The position numbers and the translations under genes were made by a program. The notes beneath the pieces were generated by a model. That model ran no database searches and was not told where the DNA came from. It was given only the letters and a program-made list of their open reading frames with translations. Below are positions 1 through 6,570 of a stretch of 7,865 nt of DNA, one piece after another. Every line of letters begins with the position of its first letter. Positions within the stretch are counted from its first letter, which is position 1. The stretch lies in assembly GCA_023265355.1 (NCBI GenBank), contig JAHFTZ010000093.1, positions 1 to 7,865 on the forward strand. Reading direction: 5' to 3'. This DNA comes from Terriglobus sp. (lineage in GTDB: Bacteria; Acidobacteriota; Terriglobia; Terriglobales; Acidobacteriaceae).

Positions 1-1796
1 ATCGCGAGTTGCACACCTATCTGCCTCAGCTCGCGAAGTACGGAAGCCGTTGCCTCAGCATCTTTCATCAGTACGCCCTCCGTCAGTTCGAGTTGAAGAG
101 ACGCAGGCGCCAGGCCTGTTTCTTTCAGTATGCTTTGCACTCCCTCGATGAAATGCTTGTCCTGAAATTCGACTGCCGAAACGTTCACAGCGATTTTGAT
201 GGGCGGCAGGCCCTGCGTCTGCCATAAACTCGCCTGGCGGCAGGCTTCCCGCATCACCCAACGGCCCATTTTGATAATCAGTCCGCTGCTCTCTGCCGCC
301 GGTACAAAGTAGGAGGGCAGAAGCAGACCTCGCATCGGTTCCTGCCAACGGATCAACGCCTCCGCACCCGTGATCTGTCCCAGCTCAAGACTCACCTTGG
401 GCTGGTAGTGCAGACAAAACTCGTTCTGCTCCAGCGCACGCCGCAGCCCCATCTCCAGAGAGTGCCGCTCGGCAGCCTTCGCTGCCATCTCCGGCTTGAA
501 AAACCGGATGGTGTTCCGCCCATGCTCCTTCGCTTCGTACATCGCGATATCTGCATTATTCAGGACGGTCTCGGCATCCTCTCCATGATCGGGATAGAGG
601 CTGATCCCAAAACTCCCGTTGATCTGGATGGAATGTTCTCCAATGTTGTAGGGCGCACTAATACTGAGCAGCAATTTTTTGGCACTGGACGCAGCGTCGG
701 CGGCGCTCTCAATCTCCGGAAGCAAGATCACGAACTCGTCACCGCCCTGTCGGCTCACCGTGTCGGAACCGCGCAGACCGGCGCGAAGCCTGTCCGCGAC
801 GGCTTGAAGGAGCTTATCTCCAACGGCATGGCCGAGGGAATCGTTGATCTCCTTAAAGTAATCCAGGTCCAGAAAGATCACAGCGAAGGGTCTGTGCTTC
901 CGGCGAGAGATAGAGATTGCCTGTGAGATGCGATCGCTCAGAATCATACGGTTTGGAAGCTGTGTAAGTGGATCGTGATTTGCGATGGAAGCCATCTGGA
1001 TCGCTGTTGCATGCGCCTCGCTTACATCGTGAAATACGATGACCGCCCCAATGATGATGCCCCCTGAGTCGTGAATCGGTGCAGCGCTGTCTTCGATGAA
1101 TCGCTCCGTGCCGTCCCGACGAAGGAGCACGCGCCCCGAAGGCAGCCCGACGGTGCGATCGACACGGATGGCCCTTTGCAGAGGATCCGGCGCGATCTCG
1201 CGGCTCGAGCTATCGAGAATGCGAAAGACCTCGGCAAGAGGTTGCCCTAAGGCTTCCGACCGCGGCCAACCCGTCATCTTCGCCGCGACACCATTGAGAT
1301 AGGTAACGCGACCGACGAGATCCGTACAGAGGACGGCATCTCCGATTGAATCCAACGTAACCAGGGCGCGACTCTTCTCTATCGATCGCGGGTCAGCAGT
1401 GCTGGTTTCGATGGCTCTGTGGAGCGCCCTCGGTAGAGAATAGCTGTCGAGATGCCGAGGCAGGAGGTAATCCTGCGCTCCATACCGGACAGCTTCCTTT
1501 GCAATCGCTTCCTGATCTTCGCCCACTAGGATCAGCACCGGAGTCTGGGTCCAGGCTGGATTCACTTTGCTCAGCGTATTGAGGCCTTTGTTGTCGGTCA
1601 GAGAAAAGTCCAACAAAATGGCATCGTATCTCTTTTGAAGCAGGCGTCTGACTCCGTCACGAAGTCGGCTTACGCTCTCCACGGCAAAGGAGGTCTGCTC
1701 CGCTGTGCTCAGGGCCGAACGGATCCGCTTCGACGTCTGCTTATCGCTTTCTATCAGCAGGATGTGAAGTTGGTTATTTTCCGGTACGGTGACCAT
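1..1796 (-). CDS. REC-PAS-GGDEF-EAL cyclic-di-GMP signalling protein (C-terminus beyond the window)
   Basis: This is a cytoplasmic protein predicted to make and/or degrade the second messenger cyclic di-GMP; about 598 residues are visible. Residues 10-125 form a CheY-like receiver domain with phospho-acceptor D63 in an LLDFSL context and D18 in the acidic pocket. The usual Thr/Ser and Lys are replaced (V91 in LILVGED, P113 in YLLPRH). A PAS domain spans about 140-258 and ends in FHDVS. The GGDEF domain (about 275-430) has an intact GGDEF at 351-355 and an RGSD inhibitory I-site at 342-345, exactly five residues upstream. The EAL domain starts near 448, with EAL at 479-481, N538 in NVS, and E570/E573 in ELTEG. 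The window ends before the expected DDFG motif. I chose the ATG at 1794-1796 because GGAG lies six bases before it. No membrane segment is visible, and no partner gene is adjacent. Family-level identification is very safe; whether synthesis or hydrolysis dominates cannot be told. Confidence 0.95.
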   Translation of the reverse strand, partial: MVTVPENNQLHILLIESDKQTSKRIRSALSTAEQTSFAVESVSRLRDGVRRLLQKRYDAILLDFSLTDNKGLNTLSKVNPAWTQTPVLILVGEDQEAIAKEAVRYGAQDYLLPRHLDSYSLPRALHRAIETSTADPRSIEKSRALVTLDSIGDAVLCTDLVGRVTYLNGVAAKMTGWPRSEALGQPLAEVFRILDSSSREIAPDPLQRAIRVDRTVGLPSGRVLLRRDGTERFIEDSAAPIHDSGGIIIGAVIVFHDVSEAHATAIQMASIANHDPLTQLPNRMILSDRISQAISISRRKHRPFAVIFLDLDYFKEINDSLGHAVGDKLLQAVADRLRAGLRGSDTVSRQGGDEFVILLPEIESAADAASSAKKLLLSISAPYNIGEHSIQINGSFGISLYPDHGEDAETVLNNADIAMYEAKEHGRNTIRFFKPEMAAKAAERHSLEMGLRRALEQNEFCLHYQPKVSLELGQITGAEALIRWQEPMRGLLLPSYFVPAAESSGLIIKMGRWVMREACRQASLWQTQGLPPIKIAVNVSAVEFQDKHFIEGVQSILKETGLAPASLQLELTEGVLMKDAEATASVLRELRQIGVQLA

Positions 1797-1916
1797 GGAT
1801 TTCTCCGGAGCATCTCAGAATTAATCACCGAACCCTTGTCTCCTGCGTAGAGTACGCCTTATGCCTGAAAGAGAACACATAAATCTCCCTAGGGCATTTG
1901 TATGAGATCTTAAATG

Positions 1917-1943
1917 GAAAATATTTGGCCTGCGCCGCCAAAA
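1917..1943 (-). terminator. Putative Rho-independent terminator of the glycerate kinase gene
   Basis: Read on the minus strand, a stem TTTGGC/GCCAAA (arms at 1937-1942 and 1924-1929, seven-base loop) is followed directly by the T-rich run TATTTT. It begins about 30 bases after the kinase stop codon, the expected place for an intrinsic terminator. The six-pair stem is short, so it may be weak, and some read-through into the downstream GGDEF-EAL gene is possible. I saw no other clear signal in the remaining bases up to that gene's ribosome binding site. Confidence 0.55.
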
Positions 1944-1972
1944 GCCGTCAAGTCGAGCACTTGCTGGACGAC

Positions 1973-3409
1973 TCAATCAATTCGTTCGGAGAGAAGAATT
2001 CTTATGTCTCGCAGGTTGTTTCCCGTGGGACCGGTGATAACCGTCGCACCCAATTCTTCGAGAATGCGGAACGAGTCGAAGTTTTTTAGAGCGCTTTGAG
2101 CCTCATCGATCCTTCCACGCAGAGTTTGGCCATCCACGATTGCGCCTGCTGCCGGACTGTTTCCGTCCACGCCGTCCGATCCCGCAGATAAAACAGAGAT
2201 CTCCTCCGAAGCCTTGAGTTGGGTGGCGCTGTACAGGGCGAAGTGGGTGTTTCTGCCTCCCTGCCCGGGCTGAGATCCCTTCCTATCGGGCGTTTCCGTG
2301 GATTCTGGCTCTTCCAGCACGCGCACCGTCACTTCTCCGACGGAGATCAGACAGACGCGATCGTGTTGCTCTTGCAATCTACGAAGGCGCTCCAGAAGGT
2401 AATCGGCAGCGTCGCGATAGTCCCAATCGTCGCAGGTGTTGTCCACAAAACAGGTAAATCCAAGCGCCTCCGCACTGCGACGTGCCGCCTCCGCCAGGTC
2501 GCTCGACGAGAGCAGACATTCAATGCGTCCAGGGATGATTCCCGGCTTTGGGGTTTCGATCAGCAATGGCGAAGCGAAGAAGGCGCGCACCGGTTCAGGA
2601 AACTGGTCCAGCAAACCGTATTTCGCAAGGATGCCACGGCACTCCTGCAAGGTGGATCGGTCTGGCAAGGTAGGTCCGGAGGCCAGCGTATCCAGTTGTC
2701 CCTGGGGCACATCCGACACAGCGATCGTGAGACTCAGAAGAGAGCCCGCCGCCAGCCCGAGGCGTCCTCCCTTGATGGCTGAGAAATGCTTGCGAACGCA
2801 GTTGATATCCGCAATCGATGCTCCGCTATGCACAAGGATCCGGTAGAAGCGAATCGTATCTTCCAGAGAAATCGCAGGATCCAGCGGCAGTTCCATCATG
2901 GCCGAAGCTCCGCCGCTCACAAGGAAAAAGACAAACGTCTCTGAAGCTCTCTCTCCGCTCGCAGCAGAGAGCAAGAGTTGGCGAGCAGCGTCCGCGGCCA
3001 TCCAGGATTGCGCATTGGGTAGAGGATGCCCGCCTGCGTAAAAAGTAATGCCTTCTGGAAGATCTGCGGGAAGACTCGGCGCCACAAGAATGCCTGTGAT
3101 TTCGCACCCTGTGGCCAGTGGCGATTTGACGAAGACGTGGAGCATATTCGCGGCGACTTTTCCCATCGCGATGACGATCACACGTTTCACCTGGGTGAGG
3201 TCTATCTCGGAGCCTTCGCATGCGCTGTCGCCGCGAAGATGCAGGATCTTCACGCCGTTCCGCATCGAAACCGATAAGCGGGACTGGAACGCTTTCTCGA
3301 CGGAGCAAGCGGCCAGCGCCTCGTGGAAGATCTGCAAACCTGCTTTGTCCAAAGCAATCCTCTTACCGCTTACTGTCTTTTGATTCGATCTAGACCAAGG
3401 CACAACCAT
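1973..3409 (-). CDS. Glycerate 2-kinase, MOFRL family (GckA/TtuD-like)
   Basis: It is predicted to phosphorylate D-glycerate with ATP to 2-phosphoglycerate, feeding lower glycolysis; relatives are often mislabelled hydroxypyruvate reductase. The protein from the ATG has 478 residues and shows the family's motifs in order: MGK at 82-84, GGHPLP at 126-131, VSGGASA at 164-170, NCVRKHFSAIKGGRLG at 203-218, SDVPQGQLDTLASGPTLPD at 232-250, GEVTVRV at 358-364, GGRNTHFAL from 384, AGSDGVDGNSPAAGA at 409-423 and a C-terminal GPTGNNLRDIRILL. The Lys of MGK and the Arg of GGRN are the likely ATP/substrate-site residues. The start is uncertain: the ATG at 3409 has no good ribosome site; a TTG at 3352 has AGAGG six bases upstream and gives 459 residues, nearer the usual 420-455; a GTG at 3538 adds a tail with no family resemblance. 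It is divergent from the permease gene, which suggests a shared substrate. Confidence 0.93.
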   Translation of the reverse strand: MVVPWSRSNQKTVSGKRIALDKAGLQIFHEALAACSVEKAFQSRLSVSMRNGVKILHLRGDSACEGSEIDLTQVKRVIVIAMGKVAANMLHVFVKSPLATGCEITGILVAPSLPADLPEGITFYAGGHPLPNAQSWMAADAARQLLLSAASGERASETFVFFLVSGGASAMMELPLDPAISLEDTIRFYRILVHSGASIADINCVRKHFSAIKGGRLGLAAGSLLSLTIAVSDVPQGQLDTLASGPTLPDRSTLQECRGILAKYGLLDQFPEPVRAFFASPLLIETPKPGIIPGRIECLLSSSDLAEAARRSAEALGFTCFVDNTCDDWDYRDAADYLLERLRRLQEQHDRVCLISVGEVTVRVLEEPESTETPDRKGSQPGQGGRNTHFALYSATQLKASEEISVLSAGSDGVDGNSPAAGAIVDGQTLRGRIDEAQSALKNFDSFRILEELGATVITGPTGNNLRDIRILLSERID

Positions 3410-3422
3410 CGAATGGAGATCG

Positions 3423-3437
3423 CCAGCGAAGCGCTGG
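3423..3437. repeat. Short inverted repeat in the kinase leader
   Basis: Arms CCAGCG (3423-3428) and CGCTGG (3432-3437) are separated by three bases. In the kinase transcript they could form a compact six-pair hairpin ending about 13 bases before the ATG at 3409. It could influence translation from that ATG, or be a half of a regulator site; it could also be chance. Confidence 0.3.
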
Positions 3438-3452
3438 AGCGACAAATCACTG

Positions 3453-3486
3453 CACTGGAAAGCATAATCCGTATGCTGTTTCAGTG
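3453..3486. promoter_or_regulatory. 34-base imperfect dyad between divergent kinase and permease genes (candidate operator)
   Basis: The left arm CACTGGAAAGCATA and right arm TATGCTGTTTCAGTG are complementary apart from one mismatch and one bulged base, around a five-base centre (ATCCG). The inner arms AGCATA/TATGCT and outer arms CACTG/CAGTG are perfect. The dyad sits in the middle of the only non-coding space between two divergent genes, a typical place for a shared operator. On the minus strand, TTCACT and TATGCT are spaced 16 bases apart inside the dyad and resemble weak -35/-10 boxes for the kinase gene. No regulator gene lies next to it in this window, so the binding protein is unknown. 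Confidence 0.45.
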
Positions 3487-3554
3487 AAACACAAGTGTTC
3501 CTCTGCGATACTTCAGTACACCCAGGACTGGCTGTCACTCAGTGGCCTGTACTC

Positions 3555-3560
3555 AGGAGA
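3555..3560 (+). promoter_or_regulatory. Ribosome binding site fixing a TTG start for the permease
   Basis: AGGAGA ends six bases before the TTG at 3567. An in-frame TGA at 3561-3563 excludes any earlier start, and the nearby ATG at 3560 is in another frame. The site therefore supports TTG as the true initiator. Confidence 0.75.
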
Positions 3561-3566
3561 TGAACG

Positions 3567-5249
3567 TTGACTTGGCAACAGAGCTACCTCCTCTTTGGTT
3601 TCGGCCCGGGCCTCTCCTTTTTCCTTGCCTCTTTGCCCATTCTTACAATGCTTCTGCTCTTAGGTGTCTTTCGCAAACCTGCATGGATCGCAGGTCTAAG
3701 CGGGTTGTCCGTGACCCTCCTTCTGGCGACGCTAGCCTACCGTATGCCCCTGGGAACCAGCCTCAGCGCCGTCCTCTATGGTGCGGCCTTTGGACTCTTC
3801 CCTATTTCCTGGATCATCTTCTGGGCGATTACGCTCTTCCGCATCACCGTAGAGACCGGCCAGTTCGAGATCATCAAGAACTCCATCGGACGTCTCACGC
3901 CGGATCCCCGCTTGCAGGCGCTTCTCATCGCCTTTGCGTTTGGAGGATTTCTCGAGGGCGCTGCCGGATTTGGAACGCCTGTTGCGATCGCCTCGACGAT
4001 GCTGGTCGGCCTGGGCTTCTCGGCCTTCAGCGCATGCGCCATCTGCCTTCTGGCCAACACGGCGCCAGTCGCGTTTGGATCCATCGGAATTCCGATCATC
4101 ACGCTTGCAGGCACTACTGGGCTGCCGCTCGATAAGCTCAGCGCGACGGTCGGCGCAATCTGTAGCCCCGTCGCCGTCCTGATGCCGCTCTATCTCCTCT
4201 TCGCTCTTGGTGGAAGCGGATCGTTCACTGGCATCCTTGCTCCCGCTCTGATTGCGGGATCGGTCTTCGGCGGAGTTCAGTATCTGGCAGCGGCTTACCT
4301 GGGTCCCGCACTGACGGATATTCTCGCAGCGATTGCCTGCATGGTTGCGCTTGTAACGTACCTCAAAGTCTTCGGCGCGTCGGACAAGGCGCATCCACAC
4401 GTGGAACACGCCGCCATGCTGCAGAGGTTCGCGCGTCGGGGAGTCAGTGAGAACTCGAACGAACTCTCCATGGAAGAAAAGACGATCCCGGAGTATCCTT
4501 TGCGCGTTGTTTTGAAGGCCTGGATGCCGTACGGCTTTCTCGTGCTGTGCGTTCTGTTCTGGGGATGGGGACCTATCCAGAAGGTGCTCAACGACGCGAC
4601 CATTGTGATCCGTTGGCCGGGTCTTCACGATGTCGTCCAGCGCATGCCGCCGATTGTTCCAGAGGAGTCGCCGTACCACGCGCTCTTTACACTGAATTGG
4701 CTGGGCGCACCTGGCACAGCCTGCATGGTAGCGACCCTGCTCTCCGTACTTGCACTTCGTATGAGCCCGGCACGCTTCGGCCGCGTTCTGCTGGCCGTGG
4801 TCCACCAGCTTCTCCTTCCCACCTCCACCGTCATGTCCGTGCTGGGTATTGCCTTCCTTATGAACTACTGCGGAGCCACCGCAACGCTCGGCCTGGCCTT
4901 TGCCGCCACGGGTGTGGTCTTTCCCTTCTTCAGCGTTCTGCTGGGCTGGGTGGGTGTCTTTCTTACCGGCTCAGACACCTCGGCGAATGCCCTCTTCGGC
5001 AATCTGCAGGTTGTGACCGCGGGCCGTCTTGGCTTCTCTTCGATCCTGATGGCTTCGGCGAACTCCTCTGGTGGCGTAATGGGCAAGATGATCAGCCTGC
5101 AGACCATCGCCATCGCCGCCGGCGCGACGGGCCTGACACCAGGTGATCAGGCAAAGCTCTTCCGCTTCACGCTGCGTCATAGCATCGTGCTCGCATCCGT
5201 GACGGGCTGCCTCGTTTTGCTGTACGCCTATGTCTTCCGTCTGAACTAG
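3567..5249 (+). CDS. L-lactate permease family transporter (LctP/LldP/GlcA type)
   Basis: This inner-membrane transporter of the lactate permease family (TC 2.A.14) imports 2-hydroxy-monocarboxylates such as lactate or glycolate with protons. The 560-residue length is normal for the family. Hydrophobic segments run almost throughout, broken by a polar loop at about 268-312. Family signatures are GGFLEGAAGFGTPVAIA at 126-142, LANTAPVAFGSIGIP at 162-176, GSDTSANALFGNLQ at 468-481 and ANSSGGVMGKMIS at 498-510. Translation starts at TTG, supported by AGGAGA six bases upstream and an immediately preceding in-frame stop. It is transcribed divergently from a glycerate 2-kinase; no lactate dehydrogenase or glycolate oxidase gene is visible, so glycerate is a reasonable (inferred) substrate. 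Family assignment is firm, the exact substrate is not. Confidence 0.95.
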   Translation: MTWQQSYLLFGFGPGLSFFLASLPILTMLLLLGVFRKPAWIAGLSGLSVTLLLATLAYRMPLGTSLSAVLYGAAFGLFPISWIIFWAITLFRITVETGQFEIIKNSIGRLTPDPRLQALLIAFAFGGFLEGAAGFGTPVAIASTMLVGLGFSAFSACAICLLANTAPVAFGSIGIPIITLAGTTGLPLDKLSATVGAICSPVAVLMPLYLLFALGGSGSFTGILAPALIAGSVFGGVQYLAAAYLGPALTDILAAIACMVALVTYLKVFGASDKAHPHVEHAAMLQRFARRGVSENSNELSMEEKTIPEYPLRVVLKAWMPYGFLVLCVLFWGWGPIQKVLNDATIVIRWPGLHDVVQRMPPIVPEESPYHALFTLNWLGAPGTACMVATLLSVLALRMSPARFGRVLLAVVHQLLLPTSTVMSVLGIAFLMNYCGATATLGLAFAATGVVFPFFSVLLGWVGVFLTGSDTSANALFGNLQVVTAGRLGFSSILMASANSSGGVMGKMISLQTIAIAAGATGLTPGDQAKLFRFTLRHSIVLASVTGCLVLLYAYVFRLN

Positions 5250-5260
5250 CTGGCCCCTAG

Positions 5261-5278
5261 ACCGCAAAAGGATGCGGT
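5261..5278 (+). terminator. Hairpin after the permease gene, possible weak terminator
   Basis: ACCGCA (5261-5266) and TGCGGT (5273-5278) form a perfect six-pair stem with a six-base loop, 11 bases past the permease stop. There is no T-run after it, so it is not a classical intrinsic terminator; it could stabilise the 3' end or act with Rho. Confidence 0.3.
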
Positions 5279-5321
5279 GCATCGTTCGCTCTCGTAGGCA
5301 ATCTAATCTGCTGACGAAGAG

Positions 5322-5339
5322 GCATCGAGGAGCATCGAG
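5322..5339 (+). repeat. Tandem direct repeat GCATCGAG x2, ten-base period
   Basis: GCATCGAG occurs at 5322-5329 and again at 5332-5339, one helical turn apart, just upstream of the candidate metH promoter. Direct repeats at this spacing can be activator sites. The -35 region here matches the consensus poorly, which would fit an activated promoter, but the repeat is short and may be chance. Confidence 0.3.
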
Positions 5340-5347
5340 CGGCCCGT

Positions 5348-5378
5348 CCTGCCTAACTCGTTATAATGAAAGGGCAGG
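5348..5378. promoter_or_regulatory. Inverted repeat flanking the metH -10 box
   Basis: CCTGCC (5348-5353) and GGCAGG (5373-5378) are exact inverted copies, with TATAAT lying near the centre. The right arm overlaps a second small dyad, CAGGC-CAC-GCCTG (5375-5387), at the likely transcript start. Such placement suits a repressor site, though six-base arms are weak evidence alone. Confidence 0.35.
5362..5367 (+). promoter_or_regulatory. Candidate -10 box (TATAAT) for the metH genes
   Basis: A perfect sigma-70 -10 hexamer lies 42 bases before the first possible start codon of the methionine synthase genes. At spacings of 16-18 bases upstream the sequence is GC-rich and does not resemble TTGACA, and there is no extended -10 TGn. 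Transcription would begin near 5374, giving a leader of roughly 35-65 bases, too short for a cobalamin riboswitch. Confidence 0.5.
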
Positions 5379-5409
5379 CCACGCCTGAGATGCGGCTGAT
5401 AGAACGCGA

Positions 5410-6570
5410 ATGCCATGCATCAAAAACGCCAAAGAAAAAATGACCACATCTCATCAGCATCCCCTTGAAAAGATTCTCCAGGAGCGCATCGCGATCATCG
5501 ATGGCGCCATGGGCACGACGATCCGCACCTACGGCATGACGGAAGCCGACATTCGCGGAGAGCGCTTCAAGGATTCGGCGAAAGACCTCCTGAACAACGG
5601 CGACATCTTCTCTCTGACCCAGCCGGATATGATCTCCGACATCCATCGCCGCTTTCTGGAAGCCGGTGCCGACATCATCGAGACGAACACCTTCGGCGCG
5701 ACCAGCATCACCCAGAGCGAGTTCTTCGTGGAGGATCCGCGCGAGCACGGTGGTCGCAAAGATCCCGAGTTCTACCAGAAGATCCTCGAAGACCCGATGC
5801 TCAGCCAACTTGCCTGGGACATCAACGAGACCTCAGCGCGGCAGTGCCGGGAGTGGGCTGACCGTGTCGGCAATGCGACGGGACGGCAGCGGTTTGTGGC
5901 AGGGGCGATCGGTCCACTGACCGTATCGCTATCGAACTCGCCCGATGCAGAGGACGCGGGCTTTCGCGTGGTCACCTTCGACCAGGTCAAGATCGCCTAC
6001 ATGGAGCAGGTCCGCGCGCTCATCGCTGGCGGCTCCGACCTGCTTCTGGTGGAGACGATCTTCGACTCTCTGAACGCAAAGGCGGCGCTCGTAGCCATCC
6101 GCGAAGTCTTCGATCAGGATGGCAAAGAGCTGCCCGTGATGATCTCGGCTGCGGTGGGGCGTGGCGGCGAAACGCTGATCTCCGCGCAGACCACAGAAGC
6201 ATTTTGGAACGCGGTGCAACATGTGAAGCCGCTTTCTGTGGGCCTGAACTGCTCTCTCGGTCCCGATCTGATGTATCCGTTCCTGAGTGAGCTCTCCACC
6301 AAGGCCAATGTGGCGATCTCGTGCTATCCGAACGCCGGTTTGCCCAATCCCCTTTCGGAGACCGGGTTCGACCTTGGGCCGGACGATATGGCGCGCTATC
6401 TCGGCGACTTCGCCCGCGGGGGATTAATCAACATCGCTGGCGGATGCTGCGGCAATACGCCCGAACACATCGCGGCGATCGCCAAAGCGCTCGAGAATCA
6501 AGCCCCGCGCGAGTTTGGATCTGCGGCCCTTCTGGAATCCCCTGCCGGGCAGAGCGGAACCAGAGGATGA
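5410..6570 (+). CDS. metH: Methionine synthase homocysteine-binding subunit (split MetH N-terminal module)
   Basis: This is the zinc-dependent homocysteine S-methyltransferase module of cobalamin-dependent methionine synthase, here a separate 386-residue protein. It should activate homocysteine as a zinc thiolate to accept a methyl group from methylcobalamin on the partner protein. Visible motifs are DGAMGTT at 31-37, [13 protein letters not shown], and the zinc ligands C281 (GLNCSLGP) and C346-C347 ([13 protein letters not shown]). Compared with E. coli MetH as I recall it, about 24 extra residues lie near 107-131, between FGAT and the INETSA helix. The protein ends in the linker that joins Hcy and Fol modules in one-piece MetH. 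An ATG at 5440 is an equally good start (376 residues); neither start has a clear ribosome site. The stop overlaps the next gene, so the two are surely one operon. Confidence 0.94.
   Translation: MPCIKNAKEKMTTSHQHPLEKILQERIAIIDGAMGTTIRTYGMTEADIRGERFKDSAKDLLNNGDIFSLTQPDMISDIHRRFLEAGADIIETNTFGATSITQSEFFVEDPREHGGRKDPEFYQKILEDPMLSQLAWDINETSARQCREWADRVGNATGRQRFVAGAIGPLTVSLSNSPDAEDAGFRVVTFDQVKIAYMEQVRALIAGGSDLLLVETIFDSLNAKAALVAIREVFDQDGKELPVMISAAVGRGGETLISAQTTEAFWNAVQHVKPLSVGLNCSLGPDLMYPFLSELSTKANVAISCYPNAGLPNPLSETGFDLGPDDMARYLGDFARGGLINIAGGCCGNTPEHIAAIAKALENQAPREFGSAALLESPAGQSGTRG
6562..6566 (+). promoter_or_regulatory. AGAGG ribosome site at the metH split junction
   Basis: AGAGG directly abuts the ATG at 6567, leaving no spacer for it, but lies six bases before an in-frame GTG at 6573. 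On ribosome-site spacing the GTG is the better initiator; the ATG has the ATGA stop-start overlap with the upstream gene. The two differ by only two residues. Confidence 0.5.

Noticed and set aside
408..926. Plus-strand 172-residue frame inside the GGDEF-EAL gene
   Set aside because: It is a shadow of the minus-strand gene, whose GGDEF and EAL motifs are intact through this stretch.
1887..1894. Eight-base palindrome CCCTAGGG in the gap before the GGDEF-EAL gene
   Set aside because: Too short and isolated to support a specific role.
2219..2782. Plus-strand 187-residue frame inside the glycerate kinase gene
   Set aside because: No recognisable motif; the minus-strand frame carries conserved glycerate kinase motifs over the same bases.
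3484..3512. GATACT as a -10 box for the permease
   Set aside because: The matching -35 position reads GTGAAA, a poor match, so no permease promoter can be called with confidence.
3542..4135. Plus-strand frame containing the ATG at 3560, next to the permease start
   Set aside because: It is out of frame with the permease, has no family resemblance, and its ATG overlaps the ribosome site that serves TTG 3567.
3732..4805. Long minus-strand reading frame (357 residues) opposite the permease gene
   Set aside because: It is extremely rich in Arg, Glu, Asp and His with no recognisable domain, as expected for the antisense of a hydrophobic membrane protein gene; the plus-strand permease shows clear family motifs.
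4547..5146. Plus-strand 199-residue frame overlapping the end of the permease gene
   Set aside because: Composition is Arg/Gly/Ser-rich without motifs; the permease frame has its SDTSANALFG and SSGGVMGK signatures here.
5318..5350. GAGGAGCATCGAGCGGCC resembles part of an S-adenosylhomocysteine riboswitch
   Set aside because: Only a short fragment resembles it, it lies upstream of the best -10 box so would not be transcribed from there, and I could not trace the required pairing.
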